A stretch of DNA of 64,000 nt from the NCBI RefSeq assembly GCF_013408745.1, contig NZ_JACCBJ010000001.1:2356001-2420000 (forward strand), written 5' to 3'. The notes beneath the pieces were generated by a model, which was not told where the DNA came from, searched no databases, and was given only the letters and a program-made list of their open reading frames with translations. Position 1 is the stretch's first letter. Every line of letters begins with the position of its first letter. Below, one piece after another: positions 8,549 to 17,084 of the stretch. This DNA is from Leifsonia soli. GTDB lineage: Bacteria; Actinomycetota; Actinomycetes; Actinomycetales; Microbacteriaceae. The position numbers were made by a program, and so were the translations under genes.

Positions 8549-8596
8549 ACTCGCGTTATATCGCGACTGTTGACGGGATCACGATATATCGCGAGT
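8549..8596. promoter_or_regulatory. TATATCGCGA direct repeats upstream of the DUF4097-PadR operon
   Basis: TATATCGCGA occurs at 8557-8566 and again at 8585-8594, 28 bases apart. The second copy is embedded in the 10-base palindrome CGATATATCG (8582-8591). ACTCGCG at 8549-8555 and CGCGAGT at 8590-8596 add an outer inverted pair. The AT-rich boxes stand out in this GC-rich region. They are the best candidate operator for the PadR protein encoded in the operon. Confidence 0.6.
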
Positions 8597-8675
8597 GGAG
8601 AGGATGCAAGGGTTCGATGCCCTGAATCCGCGGATTCAGGGGAGGGTCAGGGAGAACCCTGAGCCGGCCCGCCGG

Positions 8676-9257
8676 TCAGCGTCGCAGCCACGGCTGCAGC
8701 AACCGCGTGACGAACGGCAGGAGCAGGTACGTCATCGTCGGCGTCAGGCACAGCGTGGTGATCAGCACCGTCGCGATCGGCCACAGCTCGTGCCAGCCCG
8801 GGACGACGGAGGTGACGAGGGTCGTGAACAGGAGCGACAGCGGGAAGAAGCCCAGCCAGATGGTCACGGCCTGCTTCCAGCGCGGCGGAGCGGAAGGGAC
8901 GCCCGGCTGCGGCGCATCGAACCAGCCCTCGATGCCCGTGCGGCGCTCCACTCGGGCCACTTCCACCAGCTCGCGGCCCTCGTACAGCCAGTCGGCGCGG
9001 TCGTCGGAGGCCTCCCAGGCCTCCAGCGTGTCGGCGTCCGCGAAGCGGTAGAGCATGTGCCACTCGTCCGAGTCGGCGTGGGCGCGCACCCAGCCGGACC
9101 CGAGGAACCCGTCGTAGCCGTTCGCGAGGTTGACCCCGGACTGGACCCACCTGGTCACTTCGGCGAGGCGGTTGCCGTCGACACGGCGGGTGATGGAGAC
9201 GGTGACGGGAAGGCGACGCGCTCGTGACGCATCCAGAAGCGGCTCTTGTGGAGACAT
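8676..9257 (-). CDS. ABM-domain protein with C-terminal membrane anchor
   Basis: This 193-residue protein has an N-terminal antibiotic-biosynthesis-monooxygenase-like (dimeric alpha/beta barrel) domain of about 110 residues (VTVSITRRVDGNRLAEVTRWVQSG, then WHMLYRFADADTLEAWEASDDRADWL). Two hydrophobic segments follow (IWLGFFPLSLLFTTLVTSVV and LWPIATVLITTLCLTPTMTYLLL). This membrane-anchored architecture is a known variant of the family with unknown substrate. The start ATG at 9257 follows a GGAGG box. It lies downstream of, and on the same strand as, the LacI regulator, but the 87-base gap leaves co-transcription open. Confidence 0.8.
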   Translation of the reverse strand: MSPQEPLLDASRARRLPVTVSITRRVDGNRLAEVTRWVQSGVNLANGYDGFLGSGWVRAHADSDEWHMLYRFADADTLEAWEASDDRADWLYEGRELVEVARVERRTGIEGWFDAPQPGVPSAPPRWKQAVTIWLGFFPLSLLFTTLVTSVVPGWHELWPIATVLITTLCLTPTMTYLLLPFVTRLLQPWLRR

Positions 9258-9344
9258 GCCTCCATTGTCTCCACGGCGCGTTACGCGCGGATTTCGGGCC
9301 GCTCAGTGCCCGAAGGTCGATGCCGCCGGGTCAGCGTCGGCCGG

Positions 9345-10391
9345 TCAGCGCGGCCCGATCAGCGGCGGGCCGTCGCGGACCACCAGCCGCGGCGCGACCA
9401 GCCGGTGGCGCGGGTCGGCGACCTCCTCGTCCGGGCGGACGCGGCCGCCGTGCGCGCCGGTGAGCAGCTCCAGCACGCCGGCCGCCACCTCGTCGAGCGG
9501 CTGGGCCACGCTGGAGAAGCCGAGGGAGGCCGCGACAGGCGTGTCGTCGTAGCCCACGACGGGGATGCGTCCGCCGGCGACCGTGAGCACCCCGAGGGCC
9601 AGGGAGTCGGAGGTGCACACCACGCCGTCGACCGGCCCGCCCTGTGCCTCCAGCCGGCGGATCGCGTCGGCGCCGAACGGCACGCGGTCCTCGGCCGCGA
9701 CCTCGAGCAGGCGCAGCTCGTCGTCCGTCAGCCCGCTGCGCTCGCGCATCGCCTCGAGCCAGCCCTCCCGGCGGTCGTCGCCGGTGCCGGATCCCGCGGG
9801 CCAGCCGATGAACCCGATGCGCCTGCGGCCCTGGGAGAGCAGGTGCGCGGTGGCGTCGCGGAGCCCGGAGCGGCCGTCCACGTCGACCCAGAGGTGCTCC
9901 GGATCGGTCATGTCGTCGATCCCCCACGGCCGGCCGAAGGTCACGAAGGACTGCCCGTGCTCGATCAGCCACTCCGTCCGAGGGTCGCCGTGGAAGGTGG
10001 AGGTGAGGACGAACGCGTCCACGTCCGCGGCGTCCGAGAGCCGGCGGAACTGCTCGATCTCGTCGTCCGGCCCTGCGGCCGTGAACAGCAGCATCCGCAG
10101 GCCCTGGCGGTCGGCGCGCTCGGTGAGCGCGTGCAGGAAGCGGTCGAGGATGCTGCCCGAGATGCCGTCCTGTGTGATCGGGTCGAGCCGGATGCCGATG
10201 GTCGAGCTCTTCTGGGTGCGCAGGCGGCGGGCGGAGGCGTGGGGGCGGTAGCCGAGCGAGTGGATGGCGGCCTGGACGCGCTCGCGCGTCTCGGGGCGGA
10301 CGAGTTCCGGGGCGTTGAGGACGTTCGATACCGTCTGGCGCGACACCCCCGCGACCCCGGCGACATCGCTGACGGTCGGCTGCGAACCCAT
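9345..10391 (-). CDS. LacI-family repressor of the adjacent sugar operon
   Basis: This 348-residue LacI/GalR regulator has an N-terminal helix-turn-helix (TVSDVAGVAGVSRQTVSNVLN) and hinge helix (SARRLRTQKSSTIGI). A periplasmic-binding-protein-like sensor domain follows, with FVTFGRPW, GRRRIGFIGWPAGS and the effector-site strand VDGVVCTSDSLALG. It is divergent from the ABC operon starting at 10716. Two LacI-type palindromes lie in the gap between them. Repression of that operon in the absence of an oligosaccharide inducer is the expected role. Confidence 0.9.
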   Translation of the reverse strand: MGSQPTVSDVAGVAGVSRQTVSNVLNAPELVRPETRERVQAAIHSLGYRPHASARRLRTQKSSTIGIRLDPITQDGISGSILDRFLHALTERADRQGLRMLLFTAAGPDDEIEQFRRLSDAADVDAFVLTSTFHGDPRTEWLIEHGQSFVTFGRPWGIDDMTDPEHLWVDVDGRSGLRDATAHLLSQGRRRIGFIGWPAGSGTGDDRREGWLEAMRERSGLTDDELRLLEVAAEDRVPFGADAIRRLEAQGGPVDGVVCTSDSLALGVLTVAGGRIPVVGYDDTPVAASLGFSSVAQPLDEVAAGVLELLTGAHGGRVRPDEEVADPRHRLVAPRLVVRDGPPLIGPR

Positions 10392-10436
10392 CGCGACTCC
10401 CTCCTCCGGCGGCTGGATATGACCCTACTGGTCTGC

Positions 10437-10466
10437 TTGACACCCCGTGAACGTCGTGATTAGTGT
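10437..10466 (+). promoter_or_regulatory. Candidate promoter of the sugar ABC operon
   Basis: TTGACA at 10437-10442 is followed after 17-18 bases by TTAGTG or TAGTGT (10460-10466), a modest -10. The first operator begins about 15 bases further on. A bound LacI protein would thus sit over the start of transcription. The -10 assignment is uncertain. Confidence 0.45.
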
Positions 10467-10480
10467 GACAAGCATCCCGC

Positions 10481-10494
10481 TTTGATCGTTCAAA
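10481..10494. promoter_or_regulatory. LacI-type operator O1
   Basis: TTTGATCGTTCAAA is a near-perfect palindrome with the central CG typical of LacI/GalR operators. It differs from the second operator at one position. It lies just downstream of the candidate promoter. Confidence 0.75.
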
Positions 10495-10514
10495 GTCACC
10501 GTAGCAGGTGAAAA

Positions 10515-10528
10515 TTTGATCGATCAAA
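10515..10528. promoter_or_regulatory. LacI-type operator O2
   Basis: TTTGATCGATCAAA is a perfect 14-base palindrome with a central CG. Its centre lies 34 bases from that of O1, about three helical turns, which would place two repressor dimers on the same face of the DNA. Confidence 0.8.
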
Positions 10529-10715
10529 CCGCGGGAGGGACGGGCCAGGCACGGACGAGGAGGTCACAATGCACGCATTGCTGCGTCGCATCAGCGCCTC
10601 CGCCGTCCGCCGAGTCGTCCACAACCAGCACCATCCTCGGGTTGTCCACGACCTCCCCCACCCTGCACGCGTGCGCCCCCTCCGGCGGGCACACTCACAT
10701 CAAGGAGAGACACGA

Positions 10716-11969
10716 ATGCGCAAGATCACCCATCGCTGGCTCGCGGGCGGCGCCGTCGCCGCCGCGGCTGCGCTCACCCTCACGGCCTGCGGCTCCGGCT
10801 TCAGCGGCGGAAGCACCGGCGGCGACACCGGAAAGCTGACGTCGTCCGACAAGGCGCTCAGCGTCATGATCGGCTCGTCCGGCGACGCGGAGACGGCCGC
10901 GGTCAAGTCCGCTGTCGCCGACTGGTCGAAGAGCTCCGGCACCAAGGCGTCCGTCGTCGCCGCGAGCGATCTCAACCAGCAGCTCTCGCAGGGCTTCGCG
11001 GCGAAGAAGCCGGCCGATGTCTTCTACCTCTCCACCGACGCTCTGGCCGGGTACGCCTCCAACGGCTCGCTGCTCGCCTACGGCGACCAGCTGAGCAACA
11101 AGAGCGACTTCTACCCGAGCCTGGTGAAGTCGTTCACCTACGACGGCAAGTTCTACTGCGCCCCGAAGGACTTCTCGACGCTGCAGCTCATCATCAACAC
11201 CGACGCGTGGAAGGCCGCGGGCCTCACCGACGCCGACATCCCCACGACATGGGACCAGCTGGAGTCGGTCTCCAAGAAGCTCACCACCGGCAGCCAGGTC
11301 GGCCTCGGCATCTCGGGCGAGTACGCCCGTGTCGGGTCGTTCATGGTCCAGGCCGGCGGCAACCTGATGAACGACGACAGCACGAAGGCCACCGCGAACA
11401 GCGACGCCAACGTGCAGGCGCTCGACTTCGTGAAGAAGATGCTCGACGGCGGCGAGCTCAAGTACGCGAAGGACCTCGGCGCCGGCTGGGGCGGCGAGGC
11501 GTTCGGCAAGGGCCTCGCGGCCATGACGATCGAGGGCAACTGGATCACCGGAGCCCTGAAGTCCGACTTCCCGAACATCAAGTACAAGGTCGCGGAGCTC
11601 CCGAAGGGCCCGGCCGGGCAGGGCACCCTCCAGTTCACCAACTGCTGGGGCATCGCTGCCGACAGCCCCAACCAGGCCGCAGCGCTGAAGCTCGTCGAGA
11701 AGCTCACCAGCAAGGACGACCAGCTCGCCTTCTCGAAGGCCTTCGGGCCGATGCCGTCGATCAAGTCGGCCGCCGACGAGTGGAAGTCCGCCAACCCGGA
11801 CCTCGTGCCCTTCCTGAACGCAGCCGACTACGCCAAGGGCGTTCCGACCGCGAAGGGGTCCGCCGACGTCGTGACCGACTTCAACAGCAAGCTCGAGTCG
11901 CTGGCGACCGGTGACCCGAAGGCGATCCTCGACGCCACGCAGAAGAACCTCGAAGCTCTGCTGAAGTAA
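10716..11969 (+). CDS. Sugar ABC transporter substrate-binding lipoprotein
   Basis: This 417-residue extracellular solute-binding protein is of the MalE type. The signal peptide starts MRKITHRWLAGG and ends in the lipobox LTAC, so it is lipid-anchored outside the cell. The mature part shows family features such as ADVFYLSTDALAGYASNGSLL and FGKGLAAMTIEGNW. The start at 10716 has AAGGAG at 10702-10707 and gives a normal lipoprotein signal peptide. An upstream in-frame ATG at 10569 with its own strong ribosome-binding site would add 49 residues and bury the signal peptide. It is the first gene of the LacI-controlled operon. Confidence 0.9.
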   Translation: MRKITHRWLAGGAVAAAAALTLTACGSGFSGGSTGGDTGKLTSSDKALSVMIGSSGDAETAAVKSAVADWSKSSGTKASVVAASDLNQQLSQGFAAKKPADVFYLSTDALAGYASNGSLLAYGDQLSNKSDFYPSLVKSFTYDGKFYCAPKDFSTLQLIINTDAWKAAGLTDADIPTTWDQLESVSKKLTTGSQVGLGISGEYARVGSFMVQAGGNLMNDDSTKATANSDANVQALDFVKKMLDGGELKYAKDLGAGWGGEAFGKGLAAMTIEGNWITGALKSDFPNIKYKVAELPKGPAGQGTLQFTNCWGIAADSPNQAAALKLVEKLTSKDDQLAFSKAFGPMPSIKSAADEWKSANPDLVPFLNAADYAKGVPTAKGSADVVTDFNSKLESLATGDPKAILDATQKNLEALLK

Positions 11970-11983
11970 GGAACCCACCCGTC

Positions 11984-13144
11984 ATGTCCACAACCACGAG
12001 TCGGTCTCGTCGCACCGGTCTGCGGCGCGGCGAGGCCGCCTCGGGGTGGTTGTTCACCGCCCCGGTCATCCTGCTGCTCGGCGTCTTCCTGGTCATCCCT
12101 GTGCTCATGGCGCTCTGGGTCAGCTTCTCCGACTGGGGCGGCCGGGGCAGCCCGTTCTCTTCGAACGTGAACTTCGTCGGCTTCGACAACTACGCGAAGC
12201 TCCTCTCCGGCGGCGGCCTCGCCGAGCAGGACTTCGGCATGTCGCTGAAGAACAACGCCTGGTACGTGGTGCTCGTCGTGCCGATCCAGACCGCGGTGTC
12301 ACTCGGGCTGGCCGTGCTCGTGAACCGGGCGATCCTCCGCGGCCGCGGGTTCTTCCGGACGGCGTTCTACTTCCCGTCCGTGACGAGCTCCGTCGCCATC
12401 ACCGTGCTGTGGCTCTTCCTGTTCAGCACCAGCGGCGCGGTCAACAAGGTGCTGTCGTGGGTCGGCATCCACGGCCCGAACTGGTTCAACGACCCGTCGG
12501 GCATCATCCACGACCTGCTCGCCGTCTTCGGCGTGACGCAGGGGCCGGCAGCGCTCACGCAGAACACGGCACTCGGCGTCTCCTGGTGGGACTGGCTGGG
12601 CGGGCCGTCGGTGGCCATGACGGCGTACATCATCATGGCCGTCTTCACCACGAGCGGCACGTTCATGCTGCTCTTCCTGGCCGCGCTGCAGAACCTCGGC
12701 GGCGACATCACGGAGGCGGCGATGATGGACGGCGCGAACGGCTGGCAGCGGTTCTGGCGCATCACCCTCCCGCAGCTGCGCCCGACTTTGTTCACCGTCC
12801 TCACGCTCGGCCTCATCGGCTGCTGGCAGGTGTTCGACCAGATCTACACCGGCACCCGGGGCGCGCCAGGCAAGACGACGCTGACCCCTGCGTTCCTCTC
12901 CTACCAGACCTCGTTCGTCAACCAGGAGTGGGGTCAGGGCGCCGCAATCGCCTTCATCCTGTTCGTCATCATCGTCGTGTTCACCCTGCTGCAGCGGTGG
13001 ATCCTGCGCGAGCGCTCGGTCTCCAAGAGGCGGATGCGGCTGTACCAGCCGGCGCTCGCGGCCGGCACGGGTGCGGCGGGTGCGCCGAGCAGTGTGCCGT
13101 CCTCGAGCAGCGACGACTCCGAGCGGAAGGGAGCGAACCGATGA
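11984..13144 (+). CDS. Sugar ABC transporter permease (MalF-like)
   Basis: This is a 386-residue inner-membrane permease. After a basic N-terminus, six or more helices follow, beginning WLFTAPVILLLGVFLVIPVLMALWVSF. The cytoplasmic EAA loop reads ITEAAMMDGANGWQRFWRITLPQLRP and contacts the ATPase. The C-terminus ends in a serine/alanine-rich tail. It pairs with the second permease, which starts four bases before this gene's end (ATGA). No ATPase gene lies in the operon. In this transporter class a shared MsiK/UgpC-type ATPase encoded elsewhere commonly powers several importers. Confidence 0.9.
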   Translation: MSTTTSRSRRTGLRRGEAASGWLFTAPVILLLGVFLVIPVLMALWVSFSDWGGRGSPFSSNVNFVGFDNYAKLLSGGGLAEQDFGMSLKNNAWYVVLVVPIQTAVSLGLAVLVNRAILRGRGFFRTAFYFPSVTSSVAITVLWLFLFSTSGAVNKVLSWVGIHGPNWFNDPSGIIHDLLAVFGVTQGPAALTQNTALGVSWWDWLGGPSVAMTAYIIMAVFTTSGTFMLLFLAALQNLGGDITEAAMMDGANGWQRFWRITLPQLRPTLFTVLTLGLIGCWQVFDQIYTGTRGAPGKTTLTPAFLSYQTSFVNQEWGQGAAIAFILFVIIVVFTLLQRWILRERSVSKRRMRLYQPALAAGTGAAGAPSSVPSSSSDDSERKGANR

Positions 13145-14055
13145 GCTCCACCACGATCCCGACGGAACAGCGGTCCACCGCTCCCGCCCCGACACCTCCT
13201 CCGGCGCGGCAGCGACGCCGGCGCTCGACGGCGACGATCGTCGCGACCTCCGTCACCTACGCGGTCCTGATCGCGCTGGCGGCGGTGTACATCATGCCGT
13301 TCCTCATCCAGGTGGCCACGTCGTTCAAGACGGACGCCGAGGCGACGGCCAACCCGGTGGCGCTCATCCCGCAAACCTTCACCACGGCGGCGTACACGAA
13401 GCTCTTCGTCAACTCCGACTTCCCGGTGTGGTTCGCCAACTCCGCCGTGGTGACCGTCTTCGTCACCCTGGGCAGGGTCTTCTTCGACTCGCTCGCAGGC
13501 TACGCGCTCGCCCGGCTGCACTTCCGCGGCCGGACGATCGTGTTCGCCGCACTGGTCGCCGTGATGTCCGTGCCGATGGTCGTGCTCCTCATCCCCAAGT
13601 TCCTCGTCATCAACCAGTTGGGCATCTACGACTCCTACACGGGCATGATCCTGCCGCTGCTGACCGACGCCGCCGGGGTCTTCATCATGAAGAACTTCTT
13701 CGAGTCCATCCCGGCGAGCGTCGAGGAGCAGGCACGCATCGACGGAGCCGGCACCTTCCGGGTGTTCTGGTCGATCGTGCTCCCGATGGCGCGTCCGGCC
13801 CTCATCACGATCATCATCCTGTCGTTCCAGGGATCGTGGAACGAGCTCGCGCACTTCATCGTCTCGACGCAGAGCCCCTCGCTCACGACGCTGACCAAGG
13901 GCGTCGCCGGGCTGGCCAGCGGCCAGCTGAGCCAGGGCAGTCAGTACCCGCTGAAACTGGCGGCGGCCGCGATCATGACCATCCCCGTCGCCGTGCTGTT
14001 CTTCATCTTCCAGCGACGGATCATGAACTCGAGCGAGGGGGCGGTGAAGGAATGA
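13141..14055 (+). CDS. Sugar ABC transporter permease (MalG-like)
   Basis: This is a 304-residue permease. A proline-rich basic N-terminus of about 30 residues precedes about six helices, starting SVTYAVLIALAAVYIMPFLIQVATSFK. The EAA loop reads VEEQARIDGAGTFRVFWSIVLPMARPAL. The ATG at 13141 overlaps the first permease's stop, and its own stop overlaps the next start, both as ATGA, so translation is probably coupled. It forms the channel with the MalF-like partner. Confidence 0.9.
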   Translation: MSSTTIPTEQRSTAPAPTPPPARQRRRRSTATIVATSVTYAVLIALAAVYIMPFLIQVATSFKTDAEATANPVALIPQTFTTAAYTKLFVNSDFPVWFANSAVVTVFVTLGRVFFDSLAGYALARLHFRGRTIVFAALVAVMSVPMVVLLIPKFLVINQLGIYDSYTGMILPLLTDAAGVFIMKNFFESIPASVEEQARIDGAGTFRVFWSIVLPMARPALITIIILSFQGSWNELAHFIVSTQSPSLTTLTKGVAGLASGQLSQGSQYPLKLAAAAIMTIPVAVLFFIFQRRIMNSSEGAVKE

Positions 14056-14795
14056 CCGCGACGGAACCGACCATTCTCGCCACGTGCGGCGGGCTGACCG
14101 GCGGCGAGTGGACCGACTCGGTGTACGGTCCGCTGCTGCACCACGCCATCGACCTGGCGCAGGTGCACGGACGCGCGCCGCGCGTCACCCACATCAACAC
14201 GGCAGGTGGTGACCAGCGCCACGTCGAGGGCGCCGAACTCGAGGCGGCCCGCGCCGCCGGGGTCGAGGCGACGCACCTCCGGCTGTTCCCGCATCCCAAC
14301 ATCGCCGACGTGCGCACGCACCTCCTGACGCAGGACGTCGTCTGGGTGAGCGGCGGCAGTCTCGTGAACCTGCTGGCCGTCTGGCGAGCTCACGGCCTCG
14401 ACCGGCTGCTGGCCGAGGCGTGGCGGAGCGGTGTCGTGCTCGCCGGGGGATCGGCGGGCGCCCTGTGCTGGCACGAGGGCGGCACCACCTCCTCCTTCGG
14501 CCCCGGGATCTCGGCTGTCCGCGACGGGCTCGGTCTGGTGCCCGGCTCGCTCGCCGTGCACTACGACTCCGACCCGAAGCGACGTCCGGCGCACCAGCGT
14601 GCCGTGGCTGACGGAACCTTGCCCGACGGGTACGCCCTCGACGAAGGGGCCGGCCTCGTCTACCGGGGCAGCTCGCTGGTCGACATCGTCGCCGAGCGAC
14701 CGGGCGTGTCCGCCTGGCGCGTCACCCGCGTGGGCGACGGCGTGCGCGAGGAGCGCCTCGAGCCCCGCCTGCTCACCGAGGAGGCCGCCGCATGA
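14052..14795 (+). CDS. Peptidase E-like (family S51) protein
   Basis: This 247-residue protein is related to dipeptidase E and cyanophycinase. The nucleophile elbow is LAGGSAGALCW, and WVSGGSLVNLL resembles the conserved GGGN region upstream. Known S51 enzymes cleave N-terminal aspartyl dipeptides or beta-aspartyl peptides. A start overlapping the permease gene and a stop overlapping the glycosidase gene place it inside a sugar operon, an unexpected site for a peptidase. The substrate could be a glycopeptide or the link may be indirect. The family call is firm; the reaction is not. Confidence 0.8.
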   Translation: MTATEPTILATCGGLTGGEWTDSVYGPLLHHAIDLAQVHGRAPRVTHINTAGGDQRHVEGAELEAARAAGVEATHLRLFPHPNIADVRTHLLTQDVVWVSGGSLVNLLAVWRAHGLDRLLAEAWRSGVVLAGGSAGALCWHEGGTTSSFGPGISAVRDGLGLVPGSLAVHYDSDPKRRPAHQRAVADGTLPDGYALDEGAGLVYRGSSLVDIVAERPGVSAWRVTRVGDGVREERLEPRLLTEEAAA

Positions 14796-17008
14796 CCCGC
14801 GCCACCGGGACGGACCGCGAGCCGGCCGGAACTCCCCGGGCGGGAACCGCAGCCGCTCCCGTTCCCGCATCCACCCCCGCTTCCCCGTCCACCTCGGCTT
14901 CCCCATCCACCCCCGCTTCGCCATCCACCCCCTCCGACGAACGAACGACCGAACAGCACGCCGGCTCCACGCGAGCGCCCGGCGACGAACACGAAGGCAC
15001 GACCCTGACGATGACCCAGCCCCTCCAGCCGCTCCTCCACGACAGCGTCGTGGTGCTGACCGCCCCCTCCCAGGCCTGGTCGGCCGCCGACGGGCGGATC
15101 GACGGGCACGGCATCCACGGCTTCTACCACTCCGACATCCGGGTGCTCGATCGCGCCCTTCTCGCGGTCGGCGGTGCAACGCCCGAGCACATCGCCACGG
15201 CATCGCCCGCCGCCGCGTCGACGGTCTTCACCGCACTCGCGCGCGGCATCGACGACGCCACGGCGGACCCCCGCGTGCGCATCGACCAGCGACGGACCGT
15301 GGACGCCGGAGCGCTCGGCGAGCGCATCGTCGTTCGCAACGCGCTGGGCGACGACCTCCGCACCACCGTCGAGGTGGACCTGCGCGCCGACTTCACCCCC
15401 ATGCAGAAGGTCAAGGCCGGGCTGACCGGGAGCGAGCATCCCGTGACCCTCGAGCGTTCCGAGAACGACACGGTCGTGATCGGCAGCGGCCCGGTCACGG
15501 CCCGCGTGTCGGCCGCCGGCGCCGCCATCGCCATCGACGGACCGCGCGTGACCCTGCGCTGGGAGATCGAGGTGCCCGCGCACGGAGACGCCGTCGTGGA
15601 GTGGAGCACCACCGTCGACGACCCATCGGCCGTCGTGGCCGGCGCGGAGCCGTCGCAGGAATGGTCCGCCTTCCGGGCGTCGACCGGCGACTCCCGGCTG
15701 TCGTCCTGGCTCGATCGCGCGATCGCCGACCTGCAGGCGCTGCGGATGTCGACCGTCGAGCACCCGGACGACGTCTTCCTCGCCGCGGGGGCCCCGTGGT
15801 TCTTCACGCTGTTCGGGCGCGATTCGATCTGGGCGGCACGCATGCTGCTGCCGCTCGGCCACGAGATCGCGGCGTCGACGCTGCGGGTGCTCGCCCAGTA
15901 CCAGGGCACGGAGACGGTCGCCGAGACCGCGGAGCAGCCCGGCAAGATCATGCACGAGCTGCGGCCGGGGGCACTGGTGATCCCCGGCGAAGGCGTCGTC
16001 CTGCCGCCCCTGTACTACGGCACCGTCGACGCGACGGCCCTGTGGGTCTGCCTCCTGCACGACGCGTGGCGCTGGGGCATGCCCCGCGACGAGGTCGAGG
16101 CGCTGCTCCCCCACCTGGAGGCGGCCCTCGCCTGGATGCGCGACGACGGGGACAGCGACGGCGACGGCTTCCTCGAGTACATCGACACGACCGGGCACGG
16201 CCTCGCGAACCAGGGCTGGAAGGACTCGGGCGACTCCATCCAGTGGCGGGACGGAACGCTGGCGGACGGCCCCATCGCCCTGTGCGAGGTGCAGGGATAC
16301 GCCTACGAGGCCGCTGTCGGCGGCGCGGCGCTGCTCGACGCCTTCGGCCGCCCGGGCGGCGACGACTGGCGCCTCTGGGCCGCCGAGCTGAAGCAGCGAT
16401 TCGCGGACGAGTTCTGGATCGCCGACCCCGCGGGCGCCTACCCCGCGGTCGCACTCGACGCGGCCAAGCGCAAGGTCGACACCGTCACGAGCAACATCGG
16501 TCACCTCCTCGGCACCGGCATCCTCGACGAGGAGCAGGCGGCCCTGGTGGCGCGCCGCCTCGTCTCGCCGGAGCTCTCCTCCGGCTACGGTCTGCGCACC
16601 ATGTCGACGGACTCGGGCGGCTACTGGCCGCTCAGCTACCACGGCGGCTCGGTCTGGGCCCACGACACGGCCATCGCGATCACCGGGCTCGCGCGCGACG
16701 GATTCCGCACGGAGGCCGCCCAGCTCTCAGACGGGCTCCTCGCCGCGGCGGCCGGCTTCGGATACCGGATGCCGGAGCTGCACTCGGGCGACAGCGCCGC
16801 GGAGAGCAGCGCGCCCATCCCCTACCCGGCGGCGTGCCGGCCGCAGGCGTGGTCGGCGGCGGCAGCCGTGGCCGTGCTGAGCGCCCGGCTCGGGCTGCGC
16901 GCGGACGCCCCCGAAGGACACTTCGACGTGCGTCCGGACGCCTCGGCGGGCGGCATCCGTGTGGACGGCCTCCGTTTCAACGGCGAGTCCCGGTCCGTCA
17001 CCGTCTGA
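14792..17008 (+). CDS. Glycogen-debranching-type alpha-glycosidase
   Basis: This 738-residue protein has an N-terminal 'glycogen debranching N-terminal' beta domain (about residues 80-290, starting LLHDSVVVLTAPSQAW). A C-terminal (alpha/alpha)6 barrel of the amylo-alpha-1,6-glucosidase type follows (GRDSIWAARMLLPL, NQGWKDSGDSIQ, VWAHDTAIAITGL). There is no signal peptide, so it is cytoplasmic and probably trims the imported oligosaccharide. The first ~70 residues are low-complexity and include four tandem PSTPAS-like units. An ATG at 15011, 73 codons in, would give the family-length protein. I kept 14792 because it overlaps the preceding stop, but the later start is a real alternative. Confidence 0.82.
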   Translation: MTRATGTDREPAGTPRAGTAAAPVPASTPASPSTSASPSTPASPSTPSDERTTEQHAGSTRAPGDEHEGTTLTMTQPLQPLLHDSVVVLTAPSQAWSAADGRIDGHGIHGFYHSDIRVLDRALLAVGGATPEHIATASPAAASTVFTALARGIDDATADPRVRIDQRRTVDAGALGERIVVRNALGDDLRTTVEVDLRADFTPMQKVKAGLTGSEHPVTLERSENDTVVIGSGPVTARVSAAGAAIAIDGPRVTLRWEIEVPAHGDAVVEWSTTVDDPSAVVAGAEPSQEWSAFRASTGDSRLSSWLDRAIADLQALRMSTVEHPDDVFLAAGAPWFFTLFGRDSIWAARMLLPLGHEIAASTLRVLAQYQGTETVAETAEQPGKIMHELRPGALVIPGEGVVLPPLYYGTVDATALWVCLLHDAWRWGMPRDEVEALLPHLEAALAWMRDDGDSDGDGFLEYIDTTGHGLANQGWKDSGDSIQWRDGTLADGPIALCEVQGYAYEAAVGGAALLDAFGRPGGDDWRLWAAELKQRFADEFWIADPAGAYPAVALDAAKRKVDTVTSNIGHLLGTGILDEEQAALVARRLVSPELSSGYGLRTMSTDSGGYWPLSYHGGSVWAHDTAIAITGLARDGFRTEAAQLSDGLLAAAAGFGYRMPELHSGDSAAESSAPIPYPAACRPQAWSAAAAVAVLSARLGLRADAPEGHFDVRPDASAGGIRVDGLRFNGESRSVTV
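14865..14936 (+). repeat. Four tandem 18-base units in the debranching gene's 5' end
   Basis: Units at 14865, 14883, 14901 and 14919 share the core ATCCACCCCCGCTT with a few changes. In frame they encode repeated PSTPAS-type hexapeptides. They may reflect slippage, and copy number could vary between strains. Confidence 0.8.
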
Positions 17009-17041
17009 CGCACGATCGAGTCGTGAGTCGTCGCCGGTATC

Positions 17042-17078
17042 GGCGCCGAGTGGCGACATGATGTCGCACCTCGGCGCC
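17042..17078. terminator. Long hairpin between convergent genes
   Basis: GGCGCCGAGTGGCGACA (17042-17058) pairs with TGTCGCACCTCGGCGCC (17062-17078) across a 3-base loop with two mismatched positions. It sits between the stops of the debranching gene (17008) and the flavoprotein gene (17085). It has no T-tract, so any terminator role would be of the T-poor kind seen in Actinobacteria. Confidence 0.55.
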
Positions 17079-17084
17079 GGTCGG

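Larger units (their letters stand above)
10392..10715. other. 324-base control region between lacI-type gene and ABC operon
   Basis: This is the longest gene-free stretch in the window. It holds a TTGACA box, two operator palindromes and a long 5' leader. The leader contains an in-frame upstream ATG at 10569 with a strong GAGGAGG ribosome-binding box (10557-10563). It also has an imperfect hairpin (10614-10626 with 10640-10652). The reading from 10569 joins the binding-protein frame without a stop. No separate gene is convincing. Confidence 0.6.

Noticed and set aside
9293..9314. Hairpin TTCGGGC/GCCCGAA between the LacI and ABM genes
   Set aside because: The stem is only seven bases with no T-tract, so it does not support a terminator call.
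14865..14936. Possible CRISPR-like repeats
   Set aside because: Units are contiguous 18-mers inside a coding frame, with no spacers and no cas genes.
14660..16663. A 667-residue open frame on the minus strand
   Set aside because: It is antisense to the debranching-type gene and reads as Gly/Arg/Val-rich sequence. High GC keeps several frames open.
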